Assembly (NCBI GenBank): GCA_028687545.1
Contig: JAQTZZ010000001.1
Span: forward strand, 170,378 to 234,377
DNA from: Candidatus Wallbacteria bacterium
Lineage (GTDB): Bacteria; Muiribacteriota; JAQTZZ01
Direction of reading: 5' to 3'
DNA: 64,000 nucleotides
The position numbers and the translations under genes are program-made. Positions within the stretch are counted from its first letter, which is position 1. The number at the start of each line of letters is the position of its first letter. The notes beneath the pieces are model-generated. The model did no database searches. It worked only from the letters and a program-made list of their open reading frames with translations, and was not told the DNA's origin. Positions 17,163-26,063 of this stretch are shown piece by piece.

Positions 17163-18308
17163 ATGAGACTCGCCTTTTTCTTTATTTTAATCAACGCAGT
17201 TTTTGATTTACCAGGTGGAATTCCGCTGGCCTGGGCTGAATCTGGTTTTAAGGCCGAACATCTGAATCACGTCACAGTCGAGGCGTCTGCACCGGGATAC
17301 AAGGAAGCGCTTTATTACTCGATGCTTGACACCAAAGAGCGGACCGTCCAGTGCAGGCTCTGCCCTAAAAAATGCACGGTCGCCGAGGGAGCCCAGGGTT
17401 TCTGCAGGGCCAGGGAGAACAGGGACGGCAAGCTTTATTCGCTTGGTTATGGCTTTCCCTGCGCAGTGCATGTCGACCCGATTGAAAAGAAGCCATTTTT
17501 CCAGGTGATGCCAAAGACGCTCTCGTTTTCGCTGGCTGCTGCCGGCTGTAATTTTCGCTGCCAGAACTGCCAGAACTGGCAGATCTCACAGATTTCTCCA
17601 AAAGAATCCCAGAATCTGAAACTGTCTCCTGAGGAAATAATCAAGCTTGCCGGAGAAAAAGAATGCCGCAGCGTGGCTTTCACCTACACCGAACCCATGA
17701 TCTTTTATGAATACATGCTGGATATCTGCAGGCTGGCGAAAAAGGCGGGTCTGCATACAGTCTGCCACAGCAACGGCTCCATCAACCCCGAACCGCTGCG
17801 GGAACTGTGCCCTGTTCTGGATGCGGCCAATATAGACCTGAAGGGCTTCAACCGGGATTTTTATCGCAATAACTGCGGCGGGGAACTGGATGATGTGCTC
17901 TCCACGCTCTTAGTACTGCACGAGCAGAAGGTCTGGATCGAGATCACCAATCTGGTGATACCGGGCATGAACGACGACCTGGAGCTGATCCGGAAAATGT
18001 GCGAATGGATCAGGGATAATCTCGGCACAGATGTGCCGCTGCATTTTTCCAGGTTTTATCCCTGCTATCGGCTGACCTCAATGACACCGACACCGGTGAG
18101 CACGCTCACTAAAGCCCGCGGGATAGCGAAAAAGGCCGGGCTGAAATTCGTCTATATCGGCAATGTACCGGGAAACGAAGCGGAAAATACAATCTGTCCC
18201 AAATGTGGGAAAATACTGATCAAGCGGGCCGGATACGAGATCCTGGAAATGAACATCGAGGAGGGAAAATGCAAATACTGCAAGGAAAAAATTCCTGGCA
18301 TCTGGTAA
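17163..18308 (+). CDS. amrS: AmmeMemoRadiSam radical SAM protein (AmrS) with signal peptide
   Basis: 381 residues. It has the family layout: a Cys-rich N-terminal site (CRLCPKKC, then GFCRAREN), the radical SAM triad CNFRCQNC, the TYTEPMIFYEY segment, HSNGSINPEPL and NIDLKGFNRDFY, LVIPGMND, and a C-terminal zinc-ribbon-like tail (CPKCGK, CKYCKEK). The system's reaction is not established. Unusually, residues 1-25 look like a Sec signal peptide (hydrophobic LAFFFILINAVFDL, then AWA before ESG). Start ATG 17163 was chosen over GTG 17157 because AAGG lies seven bases upstream. The amrB-amrA gene overlaps its end by 40 bases, so the two are coupled. Confidence 0.85.
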   Translation: MRLAFFFILINAVFDLPGGIPLAWAESGFKAEHLNHVTVEASAPGYKEALYYSMLDTKERTVQCRLCPKKCTVAEGAQGFCRARENRDGKLYSLGYGFPCAVHVDPIEKKPFFQVMPKTLSFSLAAAGCNFRCQNCQNWQISQISPKESQNLKLSPEEIIKLAGEKECRSVAFTYTEPMIFYEYMLDICRLAKKAGLHTVCHSNGSINPEPLRELCPVLDAANIDLKGFNRDFYRNNCGGELDDVLSTLLVLHEQKVWIEITNLVIPGMNDDLELIRKMCEWIRDNLGTDVPLHFSRFYPCYRLTSMTPTPVSTLTKARGIAKKAGLKFVYIGNVPGNEAENTICPKCGKILIKRAGYEILEMNIEEGKCKYCKEKIPGIW

Positions 18309-19855
18309 ATAGTCTCTTTCTTTTATCTGCACTGTATCTATTCTGCTGCGGTTGTTCGGCTGAGGACATACCTGGCAGGACGGTGCAGCAGCCGGCAGTG
18401 GCCGGGGCATTCTATCCTGCTGCAAAAGGCGAACTGGATTCAATGGTGCAGGGATTCCTGGAAAAAGCGAAATCCGATTGCCCGGCCGTGACTGGCGAGA
18501 TTTTCGGACTGATTTCTCCTCACGCCGGCTATATCTATTCAGGCCCTGTGGCAGCTTATGGATATTCCGCAGTGGCAGGAATGAAATTTACCCGCGTGAT
18601 TGTGATGGCCCCCACCCATTATGTTCTGTCCAGATGGATCGCCACGATCAGTCCTGAGGCCTTTGCTACGCCGCTCGGAGAAATTCCAGTCGACCGGGAA
18701 TTGGTGAATCGCCTGACCAGTGAAGTGAGACTGGTGAAAGTAGATCCCCAATCCTTTGCAAAAGAACATTCCCTGGAAGCGCAACTGCCTTTTCTGCAGA
18801 AAGTACTGGGCAATTTCAAGCTGGTTCCGCTGGTTTTCGGAGCAGTGGACATCCGGGAGTGCGATGAGATTGCCCGAAAACTGGCCGATATCCTGCAGGA
18901 GGAACCGGGTAAAACCTTGATCGTGGCTTCCTCTGACATGTCCCATTATTTGACGGCTGATCAGGGAAACGCCATGGACAAGCTGGCGCTGGATCTGACC
19001 GTGAAGCTCGACGCCGATAAACTCTGGGCTTCGATGAGTAAGGAAGAATGCCAGTACTGCGGCGCTTCAGATGTTGTGACCATGCTCCTGATCGCGAAAA
19101 AGCTGGGGGCTTCAGTTAAGGTCCTCAAGTACGGCGATTCCGGAGATGCGACTGGAGACAAGCGCAAAGTGGTGGGATACGGATCAGTGGCGTTTTATCA
19201 GGAAAGTCCGGTTTTACCTGTCTCAGGTTCAAGCCTGAAGGCCAGGGCAGATACTGTTGAAACAGCAAAAAGGATTCAAAACAATACCAAGGAGGTGTCG
19301 GTAGACATGCTTTCAGAAAACGAACGGAAGAAACTTCTGAAAATGGCTCGTGAGACCCTGGAAAGTTATATCAGGGACAAGAAAGTCCCTAAATTCGAGG
19401 TCACTGAGGAAGTGCTGACGCGGAAATGCGGAGTTTTCGTGACTCTGAAGAAGCAGGGTGAACTGCGCGGCTGCATCGGCTATCTGGTAGGTGTAAAACC
19501 TCTCAACGAAGCGGTGGTGGACATGGCGATCAACAGTTCCACCAGGGACCCGCGATTTTCTCCTGTGATGCCGGATGAACTTTCCGAGATCACGATCGAA
19601 ATCTCGGTGATGACCCCGCTCGTGAAAGTTCTCGACGTGAACGAGATCGAAGTGGGAAAACACGGCCTGGTAATCAAACGCGGCTGGAATTCCGGCCTGC
19701 TGCTTCCTCAGGTCGCGCCCGAATGGGGCTGGAACCGCGAGCAGTTCCTGCAGCACACCTGCAGCAAAGCCGGCCTGCCGACAGACGCCTGGAAACAACC
19801 CGGGACTGAAATCCAGTCATTTACCGCCCAGGTCTTCTCAGAGGACAAGCCGTAG
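18269..19855 (+). CDS. AmmeMemoRadiSam Memo-AMMECR1 fusion (AmrB-AmrA), probable lipoprotein
   Basis: 528 residues. After an N-terminal export signal (LVNSLFLLSALYLFCCGCSA) comes the Memo/AmrB domain (about 40-310): AVAGAFYP, ISPHAGYIYSGP, APTHY, SLEAQLPFLQ, SSDMSHY and CQYCGASD. After a linker comes the AMMECR1/AmrA domain (about 350-525), with RGCIGYLVGV, STRDPRFSPV and LEISVMTP-like TIEISVMTP. The Cys-rich end of the hydrophobic segment (CCGC) could be a lipobox, although not canonical. Start ATG 18269 has GAGGAGGG; the longer frame from 18203 has none. Fusion of B and A domains is known in this family. Together with AmrS it forms the whole system. An exported version would be unusual. Confidence 0.85.
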   Translation: MQILQGKNSWHLVNSLFLLSALYLFCCGCSAEDIPGRTVQQPAVAGAFYPAAKGELDSMVQGFLEKAKSDCPAVTGEIFGLISPHAGYIYSGPVAAYGYSAVAGMKFTRVIVMAPTHYVLSRWIATISPEAFATPLGEIPVDRELVNRLTSEVRLVKVDPQSFAKEHSLEAQLPFLQKVLGNFKLVPLVFGAVDIRECDEIARKLADILQEEPGKTLIVASSDMSHYLTADQGNAMDKLALDLTVKLDADKLWASMSKEECQYCGASDVVTMLLIAKKLGASVKVLKYGDSGDATGDKRKVVGYGSVAFYQESPVLPVSGSSLKARADTVETAKRIQNNTKEVSVDMLSENERKKLLKMARETLESYIRDKKVPKFEVTEEVLTRKCGVFVTLKKQGELRGCIGYLVGVKPLNEAVVDMAINSSTRDPRFSPVMPDELSEITIEISVMTPLVKVLDVNEIEVGKHGLVIKRGWNSGLLLPQVAPEWGWNREQFLQHTCSKAGLPTDAWKQPGTEIQSFTAQVFSEDKP

Positions 19856-19894
19856 CGGAAATAGATTGTATTCAATGAACAGCTTGTTTACCTC

Positions 19895-19990
19895 AAGAAG
19901 TTGGTAGGTTAGTATGTTGGTAAGTTTATAAGTTTCGGAATACTTAATTCCTTAACTTGCAAACTTACCCTCTTATAAATTTACAAACCC
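19895..19990. repeat. imperfect inverted repeat, GTAAGTTTGT family, copy 2
   Basis: Left arm starts AAGAAGTTGGTAGG at 19895; right arm ends TTTACAAACCC at 19990. Both arms consist of drifting copies of the same TTGGTAAGTTTATAAG-like unit in opposite orientation. It sits after the AmrBA gene in the 281-base gap before tig and may act as a terminator or be a dispersed repeat. Confidence 0.6.
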
Positions 19991-20033
19991 ATTTTATTTT
20001 AGCCCATATGATTACTTGTTTTCCCTGGTCGAT

Positions 20034-20069
20034 CAGCTGTTGACAGCTGTACAGTGGTCGGATTATATT
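20034..20069 (+). promoter_or_regulatory. tig-clpP-clpX promoter with palindromic operator over -35
   Basis: TTGACA (20040-20045) and TATATT (20064-20069, 18-base spacer) or TTATAT (20063-20068, 17 bases) form a strong promoter. CAGCTGT (20034-20040), two bases, then ACAGCTG (20043-20049) make a perfect 7+7 palindrome covering the -35 box, as expected for a repressor site. Just downstream a CCGC/GCGG stem (20077-20089) is followed by a T-rich run, which could attenuate or stabilise the leader. Confidence 0.55.
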
Positions 20070-20136
20070 AGTTTAACCGCCCAGCGCGGGTATTTTTATT
20101 TTTTGTGCGTTTTACAATTTATCGCGGGAGGAATAA

Positions 20137-21468
20137 ATGGAAATCAGGGAAAAAGAACGCAATGACAAGCTCGGCAAGATCGTGTGGGAACTCTCCGCAG
20201 GGAAAGAAGAGATTGGAAAAGGAATCGACAAGTCCTATCATGAGGCCCAGAAATATGCCCAGATACCGGGATTCAGGAAGGGCAAGGTTCCACGCAGAAT
20301 CCTGGAAGCCAAGGTCGGCAAGGACTATTTTTTTGACGAAGTGAAAAAAGAACTGGTAGAGCAAGGACTGAAAGAGCTGAGCGAGAAAAAAATCCAGCAT
20401 CTCGCCGAAGACCTCAACATCGTAACAGCTACCACAGACGAAATAAAATTCGAAATCATCACCTATGATGTACCGCAGATTACTGCTCTGGATTATAAAC
20501 ACATCAAGGCAGACCGGGAAAGGGTCAATGTGGCCGACTCTGTGGTCGAAGACACTATCGAGACAATGCGCAAGCGAATGGCTGTGGTCAAGAATATAGA
20601 CGACAGGCCCGCCGAAAACGGCGACATTGCTGTAATCGATTTCGAGGGTTTCGTTGACGGGAAAAAATTCTCGGGCGGGTCAGGGAACAACTCTCAGGTC
20701 AAACTGGGTTCCCACCAGATGCTGCCTGAACTGGAATCAGGGATAGTAGGCATGAAACCAACCGAATCCCGCGAGATTCCTGTTACCTTCCCGGCAGATT
20801 ACAAAGCGAAGAAACTCGCCGGTCAACCTGCGGTTTTCAAGGTCACACTGCGTGAACTGAAGCAGGAAGTGCTGCCTGAGAAAGACAACGAACTGGCCAA
20901 AGACCTCAATTACGGCAGCATGGATGAAATGCGGCAGAAGGTCAGAGAACGCTATCAACAGATGAAGACTGAGGAAGTAGACAGCGCCGCCGCCTCCACG
21001 ATCATCAAGACCATCGCCGAACGCATCAGGATCGAAGCGCCACGGCTGCTGGTAGAAGAAGAAATCGACAGGCTGGTGGAGGTTTTTGAAGAGAACGTGA
21101 AGCACAGTTACCGCGATTTCAAACTGGATTCTTACCTCAAGGAAACCAAGCAGGAACTGGAGAAGTTCCGGGAAAACTACAAAGTCCAGGCTGAGAACAA
21201 CGTTAAAGGGCAGCTCGTGATCCAGGGAGTGATCAGGGCCGAAAATGTTACCATCTCCGAAGAAGAACTCAAGGAGAAGGCGAAGAAAGTTGTCCAGGGC
21301 ATGGGACTTTCCGAGGAGTACGCTGAGAAATATTTTCAAAACAAGAAGCAGCGCAATGCCCTGGAGTCGGATCTCAAAGTTGAGCGGGCCATCAGAATTC
21401 TGATCGATTCAGCCGATATTACAGAAGTGGACAAACTTCCGGAAACGGAAAAAGAAGCCGAAGCATAG
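20137..21468 (+). CDS. tig: trigger factor (ribosome-associated chaperone and PPIase)
   Basis: 443 residues, normal length. The N-terminal ribosome-docking domain carries the signature [11 protein letters not shown] (about 46-56). The FKBP-type prolyl isomerase domain spans about 155-245 ([36 protein letters not shown]). The C-terminal chaperone arms are highly charged and helical (to 443). It binds nascent chains at the ribosome exit. GGGAGG lies six bases before the ATG. It is followed after eight bases by clpP, then clpX, the common tig-clpP-clpX arrangement that links folding to regulated proteolysis. Expression is probably set by the palindrome-covered promoter upstream. Confidence 0.95.
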   Translation: MEIREKERNDKLGKIVWELSAGKEEIGKGIDKSYHEAQKYAQIPGFRKGKVPRRILEAKVGKDYFFDEVKKELVEQGLKELSEKKIQHLAEDLNIVTATTDEIKFEIITYDVPQITALDYKHIKADRERVNVADSVVEDTIETMRKRMAVVKNIDDRPAENGDIAVIDFEGFVDGKKFSGGSGNNSQVKLGSHQMLPELESGIVGMKPTESREIPVTFPADYKAKKLAGQPAVFKVTLRELKQEVLPEKDNELAKDLNYGSMDEMRQKVRERYQQMKTEEVDSAAASTIIKTIAERIRIEAPRLLVEEEIDRLVEVFEENVKHSYRDFKLDSYLKETKQELEKFRENYKVQAENNVKGQLVIQGVIRAENVTISEEELKEKAKKVVQGMGLSEEYAEKYFQNKKQRNALESDLKVERAIRILIDSADITEVDKLPETEKEAEA

Positions 21469-21476
21469 GAGGACCG

Positions 21477-22085
21477 ATGCTAGTTCCAATTGTAATCGAG
21501 CAGTCTGCCCGCGGGGAACGCGCGTACGACATTTACTCCCGCCTGCTAAAGGACCGGATCATTTTCCTGGGCGGGGAAGTCGAGGACTACGTAGCCAACT
21601 TGATCATCGCCCAGCTTCTGTTTCTGGAAGCCGAAGATCCCCAGAAGGATATTTTTTTCTATATCAACAGCCCGGGCGGGTCAGTCACAGCAGGACTCGG
21701 GATTTACGACACGATGCGCTATGTGAAGCCGGACGTGGCGACTATCTGCATCGGTCAGGCGGCCTCCATGGGAGCAATTCTGCTCGCCGGCGGCTCGAAG
21801 GGCAAGCGCTATTCCCTGCGCAACAGCCGGATCATGATTCATCAGCCGCTTGGAGGAGCATACGGCCAGGCTACAGATATCGAGATCAGGGCCAGGGAAA
21901 TTCTCAGGTTGAAAGAGCGGATCAATGAGATCCTGACTTTTCACACCGGGCAGAACGCCAAGAAAATAGCCAAAGATGTGGACCGCGACTTTTTCATGTC
22001 TGCCGACGAAGCCATGGAATATGGCCTGATCGATAAAATTCTGGATAAATCCACCCGCGAACCCGGGGAAAAGAAAGATGTTTAA
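21477..22085 (+). CDS. clpP: ATP-dependent Clp protease proteolytic subunit
   Basis: 202 residues. This is the serine protease that forms the double-heptamer barrel fed by ClpX. Catalytic residues are all present: Ser97 in GQAASMGA, His122 in IMIHQPLGG and Asp171 in DRDFFMS. The N-terminal segment [20 protein letters not shown] is typical and may be processed. The ATG is preceded by AGGAGG. The last codons overlap the start of clpX by eight bases, so the protease and its unfoldase are translated together. Confidence 0.97.
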   Translation: MLVPIVIEQSARGERAYDIYSRLLKDRIIFLGGEVEDYVANLIIAQLLFLEAEDPQKDIFFYINSPGGSVTAGLGIYDTMRYVKPDVATICIGQAASMGAILLAGGSKGKRYSLRNSRIMIHQPLGGAYGQATDIEIRAREILRLKERINEILTFHTGQNAKKIAKDVDRDFFMSADEAMEYGLIDKILDKSTREPGEKKDV

Positions 22086-23319
22086 CCGCAAGCAGATCCG
22101 CTGCTCATTCTGCCACAAGGCCGAAGAGGAAGTCCAGAAGATCATCTGGGGTCCGGACAATGTTTTCATCTGCGATGAATGTGTTAAGACCTGCCAGGGT
22201 ATCATTGAAAAGGGAGAGATGGAGAAGTTCGAGGAGCAGAGGGAAAAAGAGCTCCCCACTCCCAAGGAGATTTTCGCGGAACTGGACCGCTATGTAGTGG
22301 GGCAGGACCGGACAAAGAAGCGGCTTTCAGTAGCAGTTTATAACCATTACAAAAGAGTATTCCTCTCGGAAAAATTCCGTGAGTATACACCGAGCAAAAG
22401 TAACATTCTTCTGATCGGGCCGACAGGCTGCGGTAAAACCCTGTTCGCCCAGATCCTGGCGAAGATCCTCAATGTACCGCTTGCCCTCACCGATGCCACG
22501 CCTCTTACCGAAGCCGGATATGTAGGCGAGGATGTGGAGAATATACTGCTCAGGCTGCTGCAGGTTTCAGGCTTTGACCTGAAGCTCGCCGAAAAGGGTA
22601 TCATTTATATCGATGAAGTGGACAAGATCGCCAAGACCACTCAGAATGTGTCGATCACCAGGGATGTTTCCGGTGAGGGAGTACAGCAGGCTCTTCTGAC
22701 CATCCTGGAAGGCAAAATGGCCAATGTCCCTCCGGCAGGAGGCCGCAAGCACCCGCAGCAGGAATTCATCCAGATGAACACTCAGCATATCCTGTTTATC
22801 TGCGGCGGTGCTTTTGTCGGTCTGGACGGCATCATTCAGCGGAGATTGACCAAGAATCCGATCGGATTCGCGACAGAGGTGAAGGTGCGTTCCAGATCCA
22901 AACAGGATGACATCCTGAGCGAAGTGATCCCCGAAGACCTGATCAAATTCGGATTTATCCCTGAATTCGTGGGCAGACTGCCTGTGCTTTCAACCCTGCA
23001 TCCGCTCAAAGAGGATCATCTTGTGCGCATCCTGACAGAACCCAAGGATGCCATGCTCAAGCAATATGAATATTTTTTCAAGCTGGAGGGCGTGGAACTG
23101 GAAGTGGAACCCAAAGCCGTCAACGCCATCGCCAAGAAGGCCATGGAATTGAAAACAGGCGCCCGCGGCCTGAAAGCGATCATCGAAGAAATGATGATGG
23201 ATGTAATGTTCGAGCTGCCTTCGCTGACAGATGTTAAAAAGGTGCTGGTGACCGAGGAAACTGTTGCCGATGCTTCAAAATTCGTGATCGAAAGCAAGGC
23301 CCAGAAGGCCACAGCGTAA
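22078..23319 (+). CDS. clpX: ATP-dependent unfoldase ClpX
   Basis: 413 residues. The N-terminal zinc-binding domain has Cys9, Cys12, Cys32 and Cys35 (CSFC, CDEC). The AAA+ module follows, with Walker A GPTGCGKT (114-121), Walker B YIDEVDKI, the GYVGEDVE pore-1-region loop, and sensor motifs through [12 protein letters not shown] and TGARGLKAI. It recognises tagged substrates and passes them to ClpP. No feature departs from the family. It ends the operon, and a long palindrome follows before the convergent SGNH gene. Confidence 0.97.
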   Translation: MFNRKQIRCSFCHKAEEEVQKIIWGPDNVFICDECVKTCQGIIEKGEMEKFEEQREKELPTPKEIFAELDRYVVGQDRTKKRLSVAVYNHYKRVFLSEKFREYTPSKSNILLIGPTGCGKTLFAQILAKILNVPLALTDATPLTEAGYVGEDVENILLRLLQVSGFDLKLAEKGIIYIDEVDKIAKTTQNVSITRDVSGEGVQQALLTILEGKMANVPPAGGRKHPQQEFIQMNTQHILFICGGAFVGLDGIIQRRLTKNPIGFATEVKVRSRSKQDDILSEVIPEDLIKFGFIPEFVGRLPVLSTLHPLKEDHLVRILTEPKDAMLKQYEYFFKLEGVELEVEPKAVNAIAKKAMELKTGARGLKAIIEEMMMDVMFELPSLTDVKKVLVTEETVADASKFVIESKAQKATA

Positions 23320-23340
23320 ATAAAAATTAATATTTCCCTT

Positions 23341-23399
23341 GTAGAGACGCGCCATTGTTGAGGTGCGCTCTGTGCGCCTTTACAATGGCGCGTCTCTAC
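23341..23399. terminator. 18-bp-arm palindrome between convergent genes
   Basis: GTAGAGACGCGCCATTGT (23341-23358) is the exact complement of 23382-23399. The 23-base centre is itself partly self-complementary (GGTGCGC with GTGCGCC). It lies in the 83 bases between clpX and the convergent SGNH gene and can terminate both. The outer TAGAGAC sequence is shared with the palindrome at 6776-6798, so this is probably a dispersed element rather than a private terminator. Confidence 0.65.
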
Positions 23400-23402
23400 T
23401 TT

Positions 23403-24389
23403 TTATAGATCGTTCGCGATCATCTCCGTGAATTTTTTTGCGCCAGCAGCATTCAGGTGATCTGCGTCGGAAAAATCGTCGTCTGAAAAGGCTTCTGAAT
23501 TTGAATAGTCCAGATGTTTTATAGATTGACAATACCCGAGGCTTCTATAAAATTTGGCTTTCACATCTTCAGGGAAATATTTACGATAATAACTGCTGTA
23601 TGGTGGTGTGACCAGTAGAAGCTTCACTCCTGATTTTCTGCACAGCGCTGCGGCAGCTTCGAGATTGGCGAGATTGTCAAGGATTACAGCAGAATCGTAA
23701 TTGACCGACATGTGAGTCTCCACTTTCTTGAGTGCATCATTGTCCAGCACCTTTGGAGGATGATGCAGATTCAGATAGAGGAAGCCGTCTGGAGTGACCG
23801 TGTAATTACGTGGGTCAATGGCACGGGCATCATCGACCCGACCGGATTCGATACTGAAACCGGAATTTTTTTTCAAGAGATCTGGCAGTAAAGATTTTCT
23901 GTGAGTTAAAAACTGCGAATAGTAAAAGAAAGTCTTGTAACCCTGTTTTTCAGGCAGAATACCCCATTCCCTGTAATAATTGAGCGTATAGGACCTGACT
24001 TTTTTTGCTTCGTCGAATCCAAGTGAAAACCAGTCCACGCCTATGATCACTGCCGACAGTTTCTTCATCCTGCCCAGTGTTGATTCCAGAATTTTCAGGT
24101 CATAATAATGATCCTGGGACTTGAACGAGAGGTTGAAGGCGGGCTTAGCGAGAAATTCCGGGTTGATGGCGCGTTCCATGTGTGAAGAACCCAGGAACAG
24201 CGTTTCGATCGTTGCCATGGAGGCCCTAAAACCAGCGGCTTTCTTGCCATAAGTTGCATCCGCAGTGTAGATACTTCTGGCCAGGATTTCCAATAGCATG
24301 AACAAAACTGCGGTTCCAAGGCAAAAGAGGGCACACTTTCTTGCAAAAAGCAGTTTTTCAGAACTGGAAGTAGATAAACAGCTGTTCAT
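23403..24389 (-). CDS. membrane-anchored SGNH-like protein of MBOAT operon
   Basis: 328 residues. An N-terminal anchor (ALFCLGTAVLFMLLEILA, about 19-36) precedes an extracytoplasmic SGNH-like domain: block I is LFLGSSHMERAINP, the Asp-His pair is in DADHLNAAGAKKF near the C terminus. The Ser is the first of two in GSSH, which is the arrangement seen in DltD/AlgX-type O-acyltransfer partners. The start at 24389 overlaps the MBOAT gene by 32 bases and has GGGGTG upstream. The likely role is the outer-face step of an acyl transfer begun by the MBOAT protein. The acceptor polymer is unknown. Confidence 0.78.
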   Translation of the reverse strand: MNSCLSTSSSEKLLFARKCALFCLGTAVLFMLLEILARSIYTADATYGKKAAGFRASMATIETLFLGSSHMERAINPEFLAKPAFNLSFKSQDHYYDLKILESTLGRMKKLSAVIIGVDWFSLGFDEAKKVRSYTLNYYREWGILPEKQGYKTFFYYSQFLTHRKSLLPDLLKKNSGFSIESGRVDDARAIDPRNYTVTPDGFLYLNLHHPPKVLDNDALKKVETHMSVNYDSAVILDNLANLEAAAALCRKSGVKLLLVTPPYSSYYRKYFPEDVKAKFYRSLGYCQSIKHLDYSNSEAFSDDDFSDADHLNAAGAKKFTEMIANDL

Positions 24390-25809
24390 CCATCACCCCA
24401 TAGCTTACGATTGCAAAAAGCAGGAAGTAGCAGAACGTCCACCTGCACCATGCTTTCCAGGTGCCGTAAAATTCACCGAGTTCCTTCTCTGCCTGCCTGC
24501 GTTCCAAGACCAGCACGAAACAAATCATGGCAAGGACAAGAAAAAAATCCCAGTTCCCGAAATTATAGCGGTTGAAGCCGAGCAGGACTCTCCTGGCATC
24601 GTCAGGCAGCAGAAACATGGTCCTGATGATATGGAAGGCATCACCCGGGCTGCCGGTCCTGAAAAAGATCAGGGAAAAAGTCCAGTAACAGAAGGTCAGG
24701 GTTTTCGACAGGAGGGAATAAATCCTTGCGCCGATCAGTTTGGATATCTTCCTTCCTTTCTTCCGGAACAGCATTTCAAACGAAAGGGCCAGTCCCTGCA
24801 GCAGGCCGAAAATCAGGAAATTCCAGCCTCCTCCATGCCAGATCCCGCAGAGTGCGAATGTGATCAGCAGGGCAAGGGAAATCCCTGGAGTTCCTAAACC
24901 ACGCAACCTGACAGCGAGAGGGGTATAGAGATAATCGAAAAACCAGGAGGAGAGCGTGACATGCCAGCGCCGCCAGAATTCGGAGATTGAAGCCGAGAAA
25001 TAGGGGAGCCTGAAATTCACTGCCAGGCTGATGCCCAGCACTCTGGCGGCACCACGGGCCATATCCGTATAGCCGGACAGGTCGCAGTAAAGCTGGAAGG
25101 CATATAAAATCGCAGCCAGGATGAAGACAGGACCTGAAAATGTTTCCGGGGTATCGAAGTAATAAGACACAAAAAGAGAGATCCTGTCTGCCACCACCAC
25201 TTTTTTAAAAAGCCCCCAGGACATGAGAAGGATCCCGTGGCAGGCATTTTTACAGGAAAAATCCGGGGACGAAACAAGCTGTGGAATCAGAGCCTGGGCT
25301 CTCCCGATCGGGCCTGAAAGCAGCTGTGGGAAGAAAGAGACAAAGAGGGCGAAAATGCCGAAATGCCGCTCTGCCCTGATTTTTCCCCTGTAAACGTCCA
25401 GCAGGTATCCGAGAGCCTGGAAGGTGTAAAAAGAGAGGCCGACAGGCATTATCAGGCTCAGAGCGTGTTCAGGCACCGGTATGCCATCCAGAGTCCACCA
25501 TAGCCATGAGTCGAGATCTGAGAAAATGTCGTATTTGAACAAGCTGAGGATACCAAGATTTACGGTCAGACAAGAGAAAAGGGCCGCCTTTCTGCGGATC
25601 TCCGGACTGGGCGGCTCGATGGCCAGTGCTGCATTGTAAACGCTGATAGTTGATGCGAGAAGCAGCAGGGCATAGATCGGATTCCAGCACATGTAGAAGA
25701 AATAGCTGGCTGAAAGGAGCAGTTTCCATCTGTGGCGGGCAGGAAGCAGATAATTCAGGATCACTGCAGCCGGAAAAAAGAGCAGAAACTGGAACGAGTT
25801 GAAGGCCAT
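24358..25809 (-). CDS. MBOAT-family O-acyltransferase (AlgI/DltB-like)
   Basis: 483 residues, polytopic. It has the AlgI/DltB pattern: FNSFQFLLFFPAAVILNYLL at the N terminus, LPVGL-like MPVGLSFYTFQALGYLLDVYR, FFPQLLSGPI, FSGYTDMA-like LSGYTDMARGAARVLGI, FWRRWHVTLSSWFFDYLY, and the catalytic histidine in GIWHGGGWNF (His325). Such enzymes move an acyl group from a cytoplasmic donor through the membrane to an outer acceptor. Its ATG shares one base with the stop of the acyl carrier protein gene, which makes an ACP-bound acyl donor plausible. Sequence alone does not say whether acetyl, D-alanyl or another group is carried. Confidence 0.88.
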   Translation of the reverse strand: MAFNSFQFLLFFPAAVILNYLLPARHRWKLLLSASYFFYMCWNPIYALLLLASTISVYNAALAIEPPSPEIRRKAALFSCLTVNLGILSLFKYDIFSDLDSWLWWTLDGIPVPEHALSLIMPVGLSFYTFQALGYLLDVYRGKIRAERHFGIFALFVSFFPQLLSGPIGRAQALIPQLVSSPDFSCKNACHGILLMSWGLFKKVVVADRISLFVSYYFDTPETFSGPVFILAAILYAFQLYCDLSGYTDMARGAARVLGISLAVNFRLPYFSASISEFWRRWHVTLSSWFFDYLYTPLAVRLRGLGTPGISLALLITFALCGIWHGGGWNFLIFGLLQGLALSFEMLFRKKGRKISKLIGARIYSLLSKTLTFCYWTFSLIFFRTGSPGDAFHIIRTMFLLPDDARRVLLGFNRYNFGNWDFFLVLAMICFVLVLERRQAEKELGEFYGTWKAWCRWTFCYFLLFAIVSYGVMDEQLFIYFQF

Positions 25810-26051
25810 CAGCGCAGCTTTCCTTTGATCAGGCCGCAGATCTGTCCGATATTCTGGAACGAGTAGATTTCCTCGGTTGTGAATCTGATCCCGAATTCGC
25901 GCTCCAGAGCGTTGATCAGCTGAAAATGGCTCAGCGAATCCCAGCCTTCAATATCTTTCGCGGTCGTTCCGTCGGTCAGAATGATCCGTTCGTCATCCAG
26001 CACATCGCGGAAAATGGCTGTGACTCTTGAGAGAAGTTCCGGGTGTGTCAT
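25809..26051 (-). CDS. acyl carrier protein (dedicated)
   Basis: 80 residues. The four-helix carrier-protein fold has the phosphopantetheine-attachment serine in EGWDSLSHFQ (Ser39). The sequence DSLSHFQLINALEREFGIRF is closer to carrier proteins found with modular or glycan-acylation genes than to housekeeping AcpP, which has the acidic DSLDxVE helix. It ends one base inside the MBOAT start codon. The role inferred from context is DltC-like: presenting the acyl group to the MBOAT enzyme. No dedicated acyl-activating ligase (DltA) is in the operon, so loading must come from elsewhere. Confidence 0.88.
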   Translation of the reverse strand: MTHPELLSRVTAIFRDVLDDERIILTDGTTAKDIEGWDSLSHFQLINALEREFGIRFTTEEIYSFQNIGQICGLIKGKLR

Positions 26052-26063
26052 CTGATAATACTA

